Shown here piece after piece: positions 16,001 to 24,112 of a stretch of DNA of 64,000 bases. Both the position numbers and the translations under genes were made by a program. The DNA is taken from positions 186,001-250,000 of the forward strand of contig NZ_JAUYNV010000025.1 of assembly GCF_030698125.1 (NCBI RefSeq), given 5' to 3'. The notes beneath the pieces were generated by a model that was not told the DNA's origin, made no database searches, and saw nothing but the letters and a program-made list of their open reading frames with translations. This stretch comes from Methyloversatilis sp. GTDB taxonomy: Bacteria > Pseudomonadota > Gammaproteobacteria > Burkholderiales > Rhodocyclaceae. Each line of letters opens with the position of its first letter. The first letter of the stretch is position 1.

Positions 16001-18813
16001 CCGTGACTCTCCTTGCTGGCGGCGCCCAGCACCGACAGCATCAGCAGCGTTGCACCGACCACGGTGATGTACACCCCGAGGTCGAACACGGCTGCGCTGG
16101 CCAGCGGCAGTTCGCCCAGCACCGCAACCGTCGGGTGTCCGTGCGCGCTGGTCAGGAACGGTTTGCCGAACACGAAGGCGCCGACACCGGTCAGCCCGGC
16201 GATCGCGAGGCCGCTGCCGATCCAGCGGCTGAAGCGCCGCCCGGCCGCACCATGCAGCACCGATTCGGCACGCGCCTGACCGAGCGCCATGAACTGGAGC
16301 ACCAGCGCCACCGCGGTGACCAGGCCGGCGATGAAGCCGCCACCCGGCAGGTTGTGGCCGCGCCAGAAAATGTAGGCCGATACGACCAGCGCCAGCGGCA
16401 GCACGATGCGTGCCGCCACGCGCAGCATCAGTGGCTGCTGTTCGAAGGTCCATGCACGCCCGGCCGTATCGACGGTCGGCCGCTTCACGCGCAGGCCATC
16501 GAGCAGCGCCAGCGCGCCCAGCGCGGCAATGCCGAGCACGGTGATTTCACCGAAGGTGTCGTAGCCGCGGAAATCGACCAGGATGACGTTCACCGCATTG
16601 GTGCCGCCGCCGCCGGGCAAGGTGTTGTCGAGGAAGAACCAGGAGATCGACGAATGGTCACGCGTCAGCATCAGCCAGGCCAGCGCCGCCACGCCGCCGC
16701 CGGCTGCCAGCGCCAGCGCGGCGTCACGGCCATGGCGCAGCGACGTCGATTCGCGCGGCGAGGTCTGCGGCAGCAACGCAAGCCCCATCAGCAGCAGCAC
16801 CGTGGACACCACTTCGACCGACAGCTGGGTCAGTGCCAGATCGGGCGCTGACAGCGCGACGAACGTAAGCGCGGTCACGAGGCCGACGACGCCGGTCAGC
16901 ACGACGGCCTGGAAGCGTGCGTGGTGCGTCCACACCAGTGCTGCACCCGCTGCGAGCAGCAACGCCCACACGACGATGGCCAGTGGCGGTGCGTCGAGCA
17001 ATGTGCGGCTGCCGGCTTCCGGCAGTCTGTCTGCCGCGCCGAAAGGCGCCACCGCCAGTATCAGCACCAGCAGCACCATCAGCGCCAGCGAGCGCTGTAG
17101 AGAGCCGTTTTCGATGCGGCCGGTGAGCCGGGCGGCGAGGGCGAACAGGCTGTCCATCAGGCAGGTGAAGCTGGCTTTGCCTGACCAGCGCTGCGGTGTG
17201 TAGCCGGGCAGGCCGAACGATTTCTGCAGCGTGAAATACAGCGCCAGACCGCCCGCCACTGCAATGGCGCTCATCAGCAGCGGCAGATTGAAGCCGTGCC
17301 AGATCGCCAGGTGATACTCGGGCGGCGCGGTGCCGAGCAATGCACTGGCTGCGACCTGAACCAGCGGGCCGTAGGTCACGGCCGGCAACACACCGACGAC
17401 GACGCACAGCACAGCCAGCAGCGCGACCGGCGCCAGCATGCCGATCGGCGGGTCATGTGGGTGCGCGTCCGGCGGCAGATCCTTCGGTGCGCCATTGAAG
17501 AAGGTGGCATGCACCAGTCGCACCGAGTAGGCCATCGAAAAGATGCCGGCAAGCGTGGCGATCACCGGCACCGCCACGCCCCACGGCAGCGTCGACTCGA
17601 CCGCTTCGTGGAAGAACATTTCCTTCGACAGGAAACCGTTGAACAGCGGAATGCCGGCCATCGCCGCGGCGGCCGTCATGGCGAACGTGGCCGTCCAGGG
17701 CATCAGCCGGTAAAGGCCGCCGAGACGGCGCAGGTCGCGCGTGCCGGTTTCGTGGTCGATGATGCCGGCGCTCATGAACAGCGCCGCCTTGAAGGTGGCG
17801 TGATTCAGCACATGGAACACCGCGGCCACCGCCGACAGCGGCGAGCCCAGCCCGATCAGGAAGGTGATGAAGCCGAGGTGGCTGACCGTCGAGTAGGCGA
17901 GCAGCGCCTTCATGTCGTGCTTGAAAATCGCCACCCAGGCGGCGAAGGCGACCGTGGCGAGACCGAAGCTGGCGACCACGCCCTCGAACAGGTCGGTGCC
18001 GCCGAGCGCCGGATAGAGCCGCGCCAGCAGGAACACGCCGGCCTTCACCATGGTGGCCGAATGCAGATAGGCCGATACCGGCGTCGGCGCCGCCATCGCT
18101 TCCGGCAGCCAGAAATGGAAGGGCACCTGCGCGCTCTTGGTGAAGCAGCCGACCAGAATCAGCCCGAGCAGCAGCGGATACAGCGGGTCGGCCTTGATGA
18201 GGTCGCCGCGCGTCAGCAGCTCACTCAGTTCGTAGGTGCCGGCGACCTGACCGAGCAGGATGAAGCCGGCCAGCATGACCAGACCGCCGCCGCCGGTGAC
18301 CGCCAGCGCCATGCGCGCACCGGCCCTCGCCTCTTCCTTGTGGCCCCAGTAGCCGACCAGCAGGAAGGACGACACGCTGGTCAGTTCCCAGAACACCACC
18401 AGCAGCATGATGTTGTCCGACATGACCACACCGAGCATGGCGGCCATGAACAGCATCAGCAGCGTGTAAAACTTGCCGGCCGGGTCCGATGCCGCCAGAT
18501 AGAAATGCGCGTAGATGACGATCAGCAGGCCGATGCCGGTGATCAGCAGCGCAAACAGCAGGGCCAGGCCGTCGAGCCGCCAGCCGATGGACAGGCCGAG
18601 CGATGGCACCCAGTCGGTGTGGGCGATCAGCGTTTGACCGGCCAGTACCTGCGGCGCGAGCGAAAGCAGCAGCGCGAGCGCGGCAACCGTCACGCTCCCG
18701 GCCGCCAGGGCGGTCAGCGTGCGGCGGGCGGGCGAGTTGTCCCGGCCGAGGCCGAAACACAGCAACGTGCCTGCCAGAAGGGGCAGCAGCACTATGGTGG
18801 CAAGTGGATTCAT
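15997..18813 (-). CDS. mrpA: Mrp antiporter subunit A with fused MrpB domain
   Basis: A 938-residue membrane protein, first gene of the operon. The N-terminal two thirds resemble NuoL (VFWELTSVSSFLLVGYW, KSAQVPFHFWLPEAMAAPTPVSAYLHSATMVKAG), and the segment FVALSAPDLALTQLSVEVVSTVL marks the MrpA-specific tail. The last about 200 residues (NVILVDFRGYDTFGEITVLGIAALG, RGHNLPGGGFIAGLVTA) are an MrpB domain, so the operon needs no separate mrpB, giving the group 2 order AB-C-D-E-F-G. The start at MNPLATIVLLPLLAG has no strong ribosome binding site. The complex exchanges Na+ (or K+) for protons. Confidence 0.93.
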   Translation of the reverse strand: MNPLATIVLLPLLAGTLLCFGLGRDNSPARRTLTALAAGSVTVAALALLLSLAPQVLAGQTLIAHTDWVPSLGLSIGWRLDGLALLFALLITGIGLLIVIYAHFYLAASDPAGKFYTLLMLFMAAMLGVVMSDNIMLLVVFWELTSVSSFLLVGYWGHKEEARAGARMALAVTGGGGLVMLAGFILLGQVAGTYELSELLTRGDLIKADPLYPLLLGLILVGCFTKSAQVPFHFWLPEAMAAPTPVSAYLHSATMVKAGVFLLARLYPALGGTDLFEGVVASFGLATVAFAAWVAIFKHDMKALLAYSTVSHLGFITFLIGLGSPLSAVAAVFHVLNHATFKAALFMSAGIIDHETGTRDLRRLGGLYRLMPWTATFAMTAAAAMAGIPLFNGFLSKEMFFHEAVESTLPWGVAVPVIATLAGIFSMAYSVRLVHATFFNGAPKDLPPDAHPHDPPIGMLAPVALLAVLCVVVGVLPAVTYGPLVQVAASALLGTAPPEYHLAIWHGFNLPLLMSAIAVAGGLALYFTLQKSFGLPGYTPQRWSGKASFTCLMDSLFALAARLTGRIENGSLQRSLALMVLLVLILAVAPFGAADRLPEAGSRTLLDAPPLAIVVWALLLAAGAALVWTHHARFQAVVLTGVVGLVTALTFVALSAPDLALTQLSVEVVSTVLLLMGLALLPQTSPRESTSLRHGRDAALALAAGGGVAALAWLMLTRDHSSISWFFLDNTLPGGGGTNAVNVILVDFRGYDTFGEITVLGIAALGALALLDGLRVKRPTVDTAGRAWTFEQQPLMLRVAARIVLPLALVVSAYIFWRGHNLPGGGFIAGLVTAVALVLQFMALGQARAESVLHGAAGRRFSRWIGSGLAIAGLTGVGAFVFGKPFLTSAHGHPTVAVLGELPLASAAVFDLGVYITVVGATLLMLSVLGAASKESHG

Positions 18814-19034
18814 GGGTGAAGCGGGGTCGGGCTGTGCATCGGACCGGCCGAAGGATAACCTGTTTGCGCCGCATGTCTCGACAGGCGGGAGCGCGACAGG
18901 CTTGCGTTTTTCTCCGTCCGGATGATCGCGTTGTTTGCTGACGCGAACCTGACCCGGGCAACCGCCGGATAGTTCCTCAAGCCGGTTACCATCCACCTGC
19001 CCTGCCCCTGCGACACTGCCCGCCGAACGCCGCC

Positions 19035-20285
19035 ATGAATACTGAAAGCGCCCTGCCGTTAACGCCGGAACCGCCGGTTCCGATCCGTCCGCTGGACGAA
19101 ATCACGGTGCCGGTCGCGCTCGACGGTCACGATGGCATCAACCGTGCCGATACCGCGCGCCTGCAGATCACCGCCGGCCACGACGTCGACGCCATCCGCT
19201 GCTTCCTGACCGAGTACGAACAGTCGCCCGGCACGCACCGCATCTACCAGCGCGAATGCGAGCGGCTGCTGCTGTGGTCGCTGATCGAATGCGGCAAGCC
19301 CTTGTCCAGCCTGAACCGGCAGGACTTCGAAGGCTATCTGCACTTTCTGGCCGACCCCCAGCCGGCGAAGCTGTGGTGCGCACCCAAGGTGCCGCGTGTG
19401 AAGCCCGCGTGGCGCCCCTTCGTCGGTCCGCTGTCGGATTCGGCGGTGCTGACGTCGATCGCGGCGATCAATTCGCTGATGGCCTATCTGGTGGACGCCG
19501 GCTATCTGTCCGGCAATCCGCTCGGCCTGATCCGGCAGCGCCGGCGCAAGCTGAACATGACGGCGACCGGGCCGGCCGAGGTCATCGCGCAGACCGAGGA
19601 AATGCAGAAGATCGAGCGCTTTCTCGACGCCGAAATGTGGCACGCGGTCACCCGCGCCATCGAGGCCCTGCCGCGCGAGACGGCGGGCGAACGCGACGAG
19701 TACGAGCGCGCGCGCTTCATCGCCGCCCTGCTCTACATGCTGGCACCGCGCGCCGGAGAGCTGGAATCGCATCGCATGAACAGCTTTCGCGAGGAGCGCG
19801 GCCGCTGGTGGTGGCATGTCGTCGGCAAGGGCGGCAAGCAGGCCCGGGTGCCGGTGGCCGACGACATGGTGCATGCGCTGGTGCGCTACCGGAAGCATCT
19901 GGGACTCAGCGCGATGCCGAAACGCACCGACCTCACCCCCTTGCTGGTGTCGATCAAGGACCGCAGCCCGATCACCGCACGCCGGCTGAACCAGATCCTG
20001 AAGAAGCTGTTCAACGCCGCCGCCGATCTGCTGCCCGAGGTCTCGGAACACAAGCGCGAAAAGCTGCGCGCCGCCTCGGCGCACTGGGGACGCCATACCG
20101 GCATCACGGCCAAGCTCGACAGCGGCATGAACGAACGCTTCGTGCAGAAGGACGCCCGTCATACCGACGCGCGCACGACGCAGCGCTACATCCACGAAGA
20201 GGAAGAACGCTGGCATGACGAAGCGCAGAAGCAGCAGTTGCCGTGGGCAACCCCGTCCGATGAGGAGGCGCTGAAGAAGCCCTGA
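19035..20285 (+). CDS. Tyrosine recombinase / phage-type integrase
   Basis: A 416-residue protein with an N-terminal SAM-like core-binding part (residues about 55-165) and a C-terminal catalytic domain. Catalytic residues can be traced: Arg in LLYMLAPRAGELES, Lys in VVGKGGKQARVPV, His-x-x-Arg in SAHWGRHTGIT, the late His in DARHTDARTT and the nucleophile Tyr in QRYIHEEEE. It is therefore probably active. No phage, transposon or excisionase genes surround it, and GC content is that of the neighbours, so it appears to be a resident recombinase of unknown target. It is divergent from mrpA (221 bp between). Confidence 0.85.
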   Translation: MNTESALPLTPEPPVPIRPLDEITVPVALDGHDGINRADTARLQITAGHDVDAIRCFLTEYEQSPGTHRIYQRECERLLLWSLIECGKPLSSLNRQDFEGYLHFLADPQPAKLWCAPKVPRVKPAWRPFVGPLSDSAVLTSIAAINSLMAYLVDAGYLSGNPLGLIRQRRRKLNMTATGPAEVIAQTEEMQKIERFLDAEMWHAVTRAIEALPRETAGERDEYERARFIAALLYMLAPRAGELESHRMNSFREERGRWWWHVVGKGGKQARVPVADDMVHALVRYRKHLGLSAMPKRTDLTPLLVSIKDRSPITARRLNQILKKLFNAAADLLPEVSEHKREKLRAASAHWGRHTGITAKLDSGMNERFVQKDARHTDARTTQRYIHEEEERWHDEAQKQQLPWATPSDEEALKKP

Positions 20286-20308
20286 TACACGGGCGGCGAA
20301 AAATTTCT

Positions 20309-20340
20309 CCGGGTGAAGTAAGCATCGCGATGCCACCCGG
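20309..20340. repeat. Nested palindrome after the recombinase gene
   Basis: CCGGGTG at 20309-20315 and CACCCGG at 20334-20340 enclose the perfect 12-bp palindrome GCATCGCGATGC at 20322-20333. It starts 23 bp after the recombinase stop and about 110 bp before bufA. It lacks a T-run, so it may be an operator for the buf operon, a weak terminator, or a recombination site. Confidence 0.5.
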
Positions 20341-20451
20341 GTCTAGTGGCGGGAGAGCGCAATGCGCGGGCCACCGGCCGGCGGGTGTTGTTCTCGCACA
20401 GACCCACACGGGCACACGCCCATACAGACGCCCATTACCCAGGAGAACATG

Positions 20452-20742
20452 ATGTCGACAATGAATTTCGGTGCTTCGATTGCCGCCGCTGCCGCTGCGC
20501 TCGCCCTGTCCGGTTCGGTTTTTGCCGCGGATGCCCCGGCAGGTTCGAAGGGCATGGCCATCGGTGCCAGCGACAAGGTGCATTGCTACGGCCTGCATGC
20601 CTGCAAGGGCAACAGCGACTGCGCCACCGCAGAGCACAGCTGCAAGGGCCAGAATGCCTGCAAGGGCCACGGTTTCAAGGGCGTTCCGGCCAAGGACTGC
20701 CTGACGCAGGGCGGCACCATCGGCGATCTGGTCGCCAAGTAA
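20452..20742 (+). CDS. bufA: BufA2-type bufferin precursor (periplasmic metallophore RiPP)
   Basis: A 96-residue peptide. Residues 1-26 are a Sec signal peptide ([21 protein letters not shown]). The mature part has six cysteines at 45, 51, 57, 64, 70 and 83, four of them in CKG/CATA repeats ([25 protein letters not shown]), the pattern of BufA2 bufferins. Bufferins are exported peptides whose cysteines are converted by the BufB/BufC enzymes to thiooxazole-type groups that bind copper. The second ATG (20452) gives the better spacing from AGGAGA; the first is 20449. The downstream terminator and the bufBC genes support the call. Confidence 0.88.
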   Translation: MSTMNFGASIAAAAAALALSGSVFAADAPAGSKGMAIGASDKVHCYGLHACKGNSDCATAEHSCKGQNACKGHGFKGVPAKDCLTQGGTIGDLVAK

Positions 20743-20766
20743 GCACGCCCTTGTCGTTGCTTCCCA

Positions 20767-20827
20767 CCGTTCGCGAACCGATCGCCTACCCGCGAGGATA
20801 TGGGATCGGGTCGCGAACGGTTTTTTT
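20767..20827 (+). terminator. Rho-independent terminator between bufA and bufB
   Basis: A 17-bp stem with one mismatch (20767-20783 with 20804-20820; loop 20 nt) is followed directly by seven T residues. It lies 25 bp after the bufA stop and 33 bp before bufB, on the transcribed strand. Partial read-through would give much more precursor mRNA than modification-enzyme mRNA. Confidence 0.9.
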
Positions 20828-20860
20828 CCGGCAAGGTCGCCGGTGGACCGGACTGCCCCC

Positions 20861-21718
20861 ATGAATACCTTGACGCGTGAATCGCCCGGATTCGGGCTGG
20901 GATTGCGCCCTGCCCACTACGCCTCGCTGCTCGAACAGCGGGCGCCGCTCGACTGGCTGGAAATCATTTCGGAAAACTTCATGGTCGACGGCGGCAAGCC
21001 GATGGCGATGCTCGACCGGCTGCGCGCCGACTACCCGATGGCCATGCACGGCGTGGCGCTGTCGATCGGCTCCGACGAACCGCTTGATCGCGACTACCTC
21101 GCCCGACTGAAGGCGCTGGCCGATCGCATCGATCCACTGTGGATTTCCGATCACATCTGCTGGACCGGCATCAACGGCCGCAACTCGCATGACCTGCTGC
21201 CGCTGCCGTACACCGAAGAATCTGCCCGCCTGCTGGTGCTCAGGATCGGTCAGGTGCAGCACGAGTTGGGGCGCCGGCTGGTGCTCGAGAATGTGTCCAG
21301 CTATCTGGGCTACGGCATGTCGGATGCGACCGAATGGGATTTCATCCGCGCGGTGGCCGACGAGGCGGATTGCCTGCTGCTGCTTGACGTCAATAACATC
21401 TATGTCAGCAGCGTCAATCACGGCTTCGACGCGCTCGACTTCCTGCACGCGATGCCGTCGAACCGCATCCAGCAGATACATCTGGCCGGTCATTCGACGC
21501 ATGACGACCATCTGGTCGATACGCACGACCATCCGGTGTGCGAAGAAGTGTGGGCGCTCTATGACATTGCCTGCGGCATGTTCGGCAACGTGGCGACGAT
21601 GATCGAGCGCGACGACCACATTCCGGAACTGCCCGAACTGCTGCGCGAACTCGACCGCGCCCGCCGCATCGCGATCCGCGCCAAGCACAGCGCACCGTTC
21701 GAAAGGGCCGTGGCATGA
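20861..21718 (+). CDS. bufB: BufB, DUF692 multinuclear non-heme iron oxidase (MNIO)
   Basis: A 285-residue TIM-barrel enzyme. [32 protein letters not shown], the metal-ligand regions [47 protein letters not shown] and MIERDDHIP are all as in DUF692. With BufC it modifies cysteines of BufA. ATG at 20861 gives the usual N terminus; an in-frame GTG at 20843 is possible. Its stop overlaps bufC by four bases. Confidence 0.92.
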   Translation: MNTLTRESPGFGLGLRPAHYASLLEQRAPLDWLEIISENFMVDGGKPMAMLDRLRADYPMAMHGVALSIGSDEPLDRDYLARLKALADRIDPLWISDHICWTGINGRNSHDLLPLPYTEESARLLVLRIGQVQHELGRRLVLENVSSYLGYGMSDATEWDFIRAVADEADCLLLLDVNNIYVSSVNHGFDALDFLHAMPSNRIQQIHLAGHSTHDDHLVDTHDHPVCEEVWALYDIACGMFGNVATMIERDDHIPELPELLRELDRARRIAIRAKHSAPFERAVA

Positions 21719-22482
21719 GCGCGCTCGCAAGCCTGCAGACGCAGTTCATCGATTACCTGCACGACAGGCCGAACGACTTTCTGGATTCGCTGGCCGACGC
21801 CGGCGGTCTGGGTAAGGCCGACCGCGCGCACATCTATTTCAATGCTTACCGCGTCCGCCTGCTCGACACGCTGAAGGACAGCTTCGACAAGACCTGGGCA
21901 TGGCTGGGCGACGATCGCTTCGAATCGACGGCGCTGGCCTGGATAGCCGACCACCCGCCACGCCAGTTCAGCCTGCGGCCCTTCGGCGACCGCTTCGCCG
22001 ACTGGCTCGGTGCGGTGTGGCCGGACGACCCCGAGGTGTCGGAACTGGCCCGGCTCGACTGGGCGATGCGCCAGGCCTTCGACGGAGCCGACGCCGAACC
22101 GGTCACCGGCGAAATTCTCGGCAGTTTCGACGGCGACGACTGGGCGCAGGTGGTGTTCCGCCTGCACCCGACGGCGCAATGGTTGTTTGTCACGCGCAAC
22201 ACGCTGGACCTGTGGCACGCGATGGACCGCAGCGAAGCCCCGCCACCGGTCGAAGTGCTGACGCAACCGGGAAGTCTGCTCGTGTGGCGCAAGGGCTTCC
22301 AGCCGCACTTCCGGTCGGTCGGCGACGACGAAGCCGCGATGCTGGAGGCGATGGCATCCGGTATCCCGTTCGCCGCTGCGTGCGAATCGGTCACCGCCGA
22401 AGATGCCCGGACGCTGATCGGCGGCTGGCTGGCGCGCTGGCTCGACGACGAGTTGCTCGTCGTCGCAGCGAACAGGCCCTGA
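21715..22482 (+). CDS. bufC: BufC, DUF2063 putative DNA-binding-like partner of the MNIO
   Basis: A 255-residue protein with the DUF2063 N terminus ([31 protein letters not shown]-type, [20 protein letters not shown]). These partners bind the precursor peptide and present it to the DUF692 oxidase. It overlaps bufB (ATGA). It is the last gene of the unit, convergent with gdhA with only 7 bp between stops. Confidence 0.9.
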   Translation: MSALASLQTQFIDYLHDRPNDFLDSLADAGGLGKADRAHIYFNAYRVRLLDTLKDSFDKTWAWLGDDRFESTALAWIADHPPRQFSLRPFGDRFADWLGAVWPDDPEVSELARLDWAMRQAFDGADAEPVTGEILGSFDGDDWAQVVFRLHPTAQWLFVTRNTLDLWHAMDRSEAPPPVEVLTQPGSLLVWRKGFQPHFRSVGDDEAAMLEAMASGIPFAAACESVTAEDARTLIGGWLARWLDDELLVVAANRP

Positions 22483-22489
22483 CCAACTG

Positions 22490-23833
22490 TCAGATCACGC
22501 CCTGCGCCAGCATCGCGTCGGCCACCTTGACGAAGCCGGCGATGTTGGCACCGTCGACATAGCTCAGGCGACCATCCGGCCGCTTGCCGTACTGCAGGCA
22601 GGCGGCGTGGATGCCCTGCATGATGTGCAGCAGGCGGGCGTCGACTTCGTCGCGCGTCCACGACATCCGGATCGCGTTCTGGCTCATTTCCAGACCCGAA
22701 GTCGCGACACCGCCGGCGTTCGATGCCTTGCCCGGCGCATACAGCACGCCGGCCGCTTCGAATGCCCGCACCGCTTCCAGGGTCGATGGCATGTTCGCAC
22801 CTTCGGCCACGCACTTCACGCCATTGGCGATCAGCGTGCGGGCATCGCGCTCGTCCAGTTCATTCTGCGTCGCGCACGGCAAGGCCAGTCCGACCGGCAC
22901 CTGCCAGGGGCGCACACCGGCCTCGAAGCGCGCGCCGATCTGCCTTGCGTAATCGCTGATGCGACCATAGGCGCGGTTCTTCACGTCCATCAGGATGGCC
23001 AGTTTCTCCGGCGTGAAGCCGTCCTCGTCGATCACCGTGCCAGCGGAATCCGACGCCGTCACGACGCGCGCGCCGAAGGCCATCGCCTTTTCGATCGCGT
23101 ACTGCGCGACGTTGCCCGAACCGGACACCGCGACGCGCATGCCGTCCATCGAGTGGCCGGCATGGCACAGCATTTCCTCGGCGAAATACACCGTGCCATA
23201 ACCGGTCGCCTCGGGCCGTATCAGCGAACCGCCGAAGCTGAGGCCCTTGCCGGTGAACACGCAGTCGGCGCGATTGCTCAGTTTCTTCATCATGCCGGCC
23301 ATGAAGCCGACCTCGCGGCCACCGACGCCGATATCGCCCGCCGGCACATCGGTGTCGGAACCGATGTGACGGAACAGTTCCGACACGAAGGCCTGGCAGA
23401 AACGCATGACTTCGCCCGGGCTGCGGCCTTTCGGATCGAAGTCCGAACCGCCCTTGCCGCCGCCCATCGGCAGCGTGGTCAGCGCGTTCTTGAAGGTCTG
23501 CTCGAAAGCCAGGAACTTCAGGATCGACAGATTCACCGACGGATGGAAGCGGATACCACCCTTGTACGGGCCGATGGCCGAGTTGTGCTGGATGCGGTAG
23601 CCGCGATTGACCTGCACGTCACCTTTGTCGTCGACCCAGGACACGCGGAACATCAGCACGCGTTCGGGTTCGACCAGACGGTCGAGCAGCGCATGTTCGG
23701 CAAGCCGCGGGTGAGCTTCGATGTAGGGCCACAGGCTTTCCATGACCTCCGTTACCGCCTGCAGGTATTCCGGCTGCCCCGGATTGCGGGTGTCGACGTG
23801 GGCGATGAATGTTCCGAAATTGCTGTGTTTCAC
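22490..23833 (-). CDS. gdhA: NADP-specific glutamate dehydrogenase
   Basis: A 447-residue enzyme, the same length as E. coli GdhA. The GTG start (VKHSNFGTFIAHV) was chosen because GGAG lies eight bases upstream and the N terminus aligns with family length. Substrate-site motifs GPYKGGIRFHPSVN and LPMGGGKGGSDFDPKGRS with the catalytic lysine, VPAGDIGVGGREVGFM, and the nucleotide-binding SGSGNVAQYAIEK are intact. It makes glutamate from 2-oxoglutarate and ammonium. It is divergent from amt, sharing a region with NtrC-like sites. Confidence 0.94.
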   Translation of the reverse strand: MKHSNFGTFIAHVDTRNPGQPEYLQAVTEVMESLWPYIEAHPRLAEHALLDRLVEPERVLMFRVSWVDDKGDVQVNRGYRIQHNSAIGPYKGGIRFHPSVNLSILKFLAFEQTFKNALTTLPMGGGKGGSDFDPKGRSPGEVMRFCQAFVSELFRHIGSDTDVPAGDIGVGGREVGFMAGMMKKLSNRADCVFTGKGLSFGGSLIRPEATGYGTVYFAEEMLCHAGHSMDGMRVAVSGSGNVAQYAIEKAMAFGARVVTASDSAGTVIDEDGFTPEKLAILMDVKNRAYGRISDYARQIGARFEAGVRPWQVPVGLALPCATQNELDERDARTLIANGVKCVAEGANMPSTLEAVRAFEAAGVLYAPGKASNAGGVATSGLEMSQNAIRMSWTRDEVDARLLHIMQGIHAACLQYGKRPDGRLSYVDGANIAGFVKVADAMLAQGVI

Positions 23834-23904
23834 TCGTTTCTCCAGGAAGAGGCAGGACATCCGATGCACCAAGGGCGCGCATTCTGAGGTAAATCACACC
23901 ATTA

Positions 23905-23921
23905 CGCACCCATTTGGTGCG
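23905..23921. promoter_or_regulatory. NtrC-like binding site 1
   Basis: CGCACCCATTTGGTGCG matches the NtrC consensus TGCACC-N4-TGGTGCA at all but the two outer bases and is itself palindromic. It lies 72 bp upstream of gdhA and about 160 bp upstream of the amt promoter, a normal enhancer distance. Confidence 0.7.
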
Positions 23922-23971
23922 ATACCGCGTGACGCGGGCCGCAGCAGCGTTGCCTCGGCCGGCCGATCTTC

Positions 23972-23988
23972 TGCACTGCAACAGTGCA
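23972..23988. promoter_or_regulatory. NtrC-like binding site 2
   Basis: TGCACTGCAACAGTGCA is a near-perfect dyad with TGCAC and GTGCA arms spaced as in NtrC sites. It is about 90 bp upstream of the sigma-54 promoter of amt. Confidence 0.6.
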
Positions 23989-24021
23989 CGCAACGGCGCG
24001 TCCTCCGTGAAACAACTTTCC

Positions 24022-24038
24022 TGCACACGATCGGTGCA
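24022..24038. promoter_or_regulatory. NtrC-like binding site 3
   Basis: TGCACACGATCGGTGCA keeps both conserved half sites (TGCAC and GGTGCA). It ends 26 bp before the sigma-54 promoter. A fourth look-alike, TGCACCGCCACGGTGAA at 24083-24099, overlaps the predicted start of transcription. Confidence 0.65.
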
Positions 24039-24063
24039 ATTCGTCGTCATGAATGCCTTCCGC

Positions 24064-24079
24064 TGGTGCGCTCTTTGCT
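24064..24079 (+). promoter_or_regulatory. Sigma-54 promoter of amt
   Basis: TGGTGCGCTCTTTGCT has the invariant GG and GC dinucleotides ten bases apart and the TTGC box of -24/-12 promoters. Transcription would begin near 24090, leaving a leader of about 23 bases that includes the GGAGG ribosome binding site. Confidence 0.75.
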
Positions 24080-24112
24080 TTTTGCACCGCCACGGTGAAT
24101 CGTGGAGGAATC

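Noticed and set aside
14031-18819. Two long plus-strand frames (14031-15707 and 17296-18819) opposite the Mrp operon
   Set aside because: Gln/Arg/His-rich low-complexity translations, mirror images of hydrophobic mrpD and mrpA codons; no membrane or domain pattern.
24083-24099. Fourth NtrC-like dyad TGCACCGCCACGGTGAA
   Set aside because: It overlaps the predicted transcription start and has a broken right arm, so it was not listed as an independent site.
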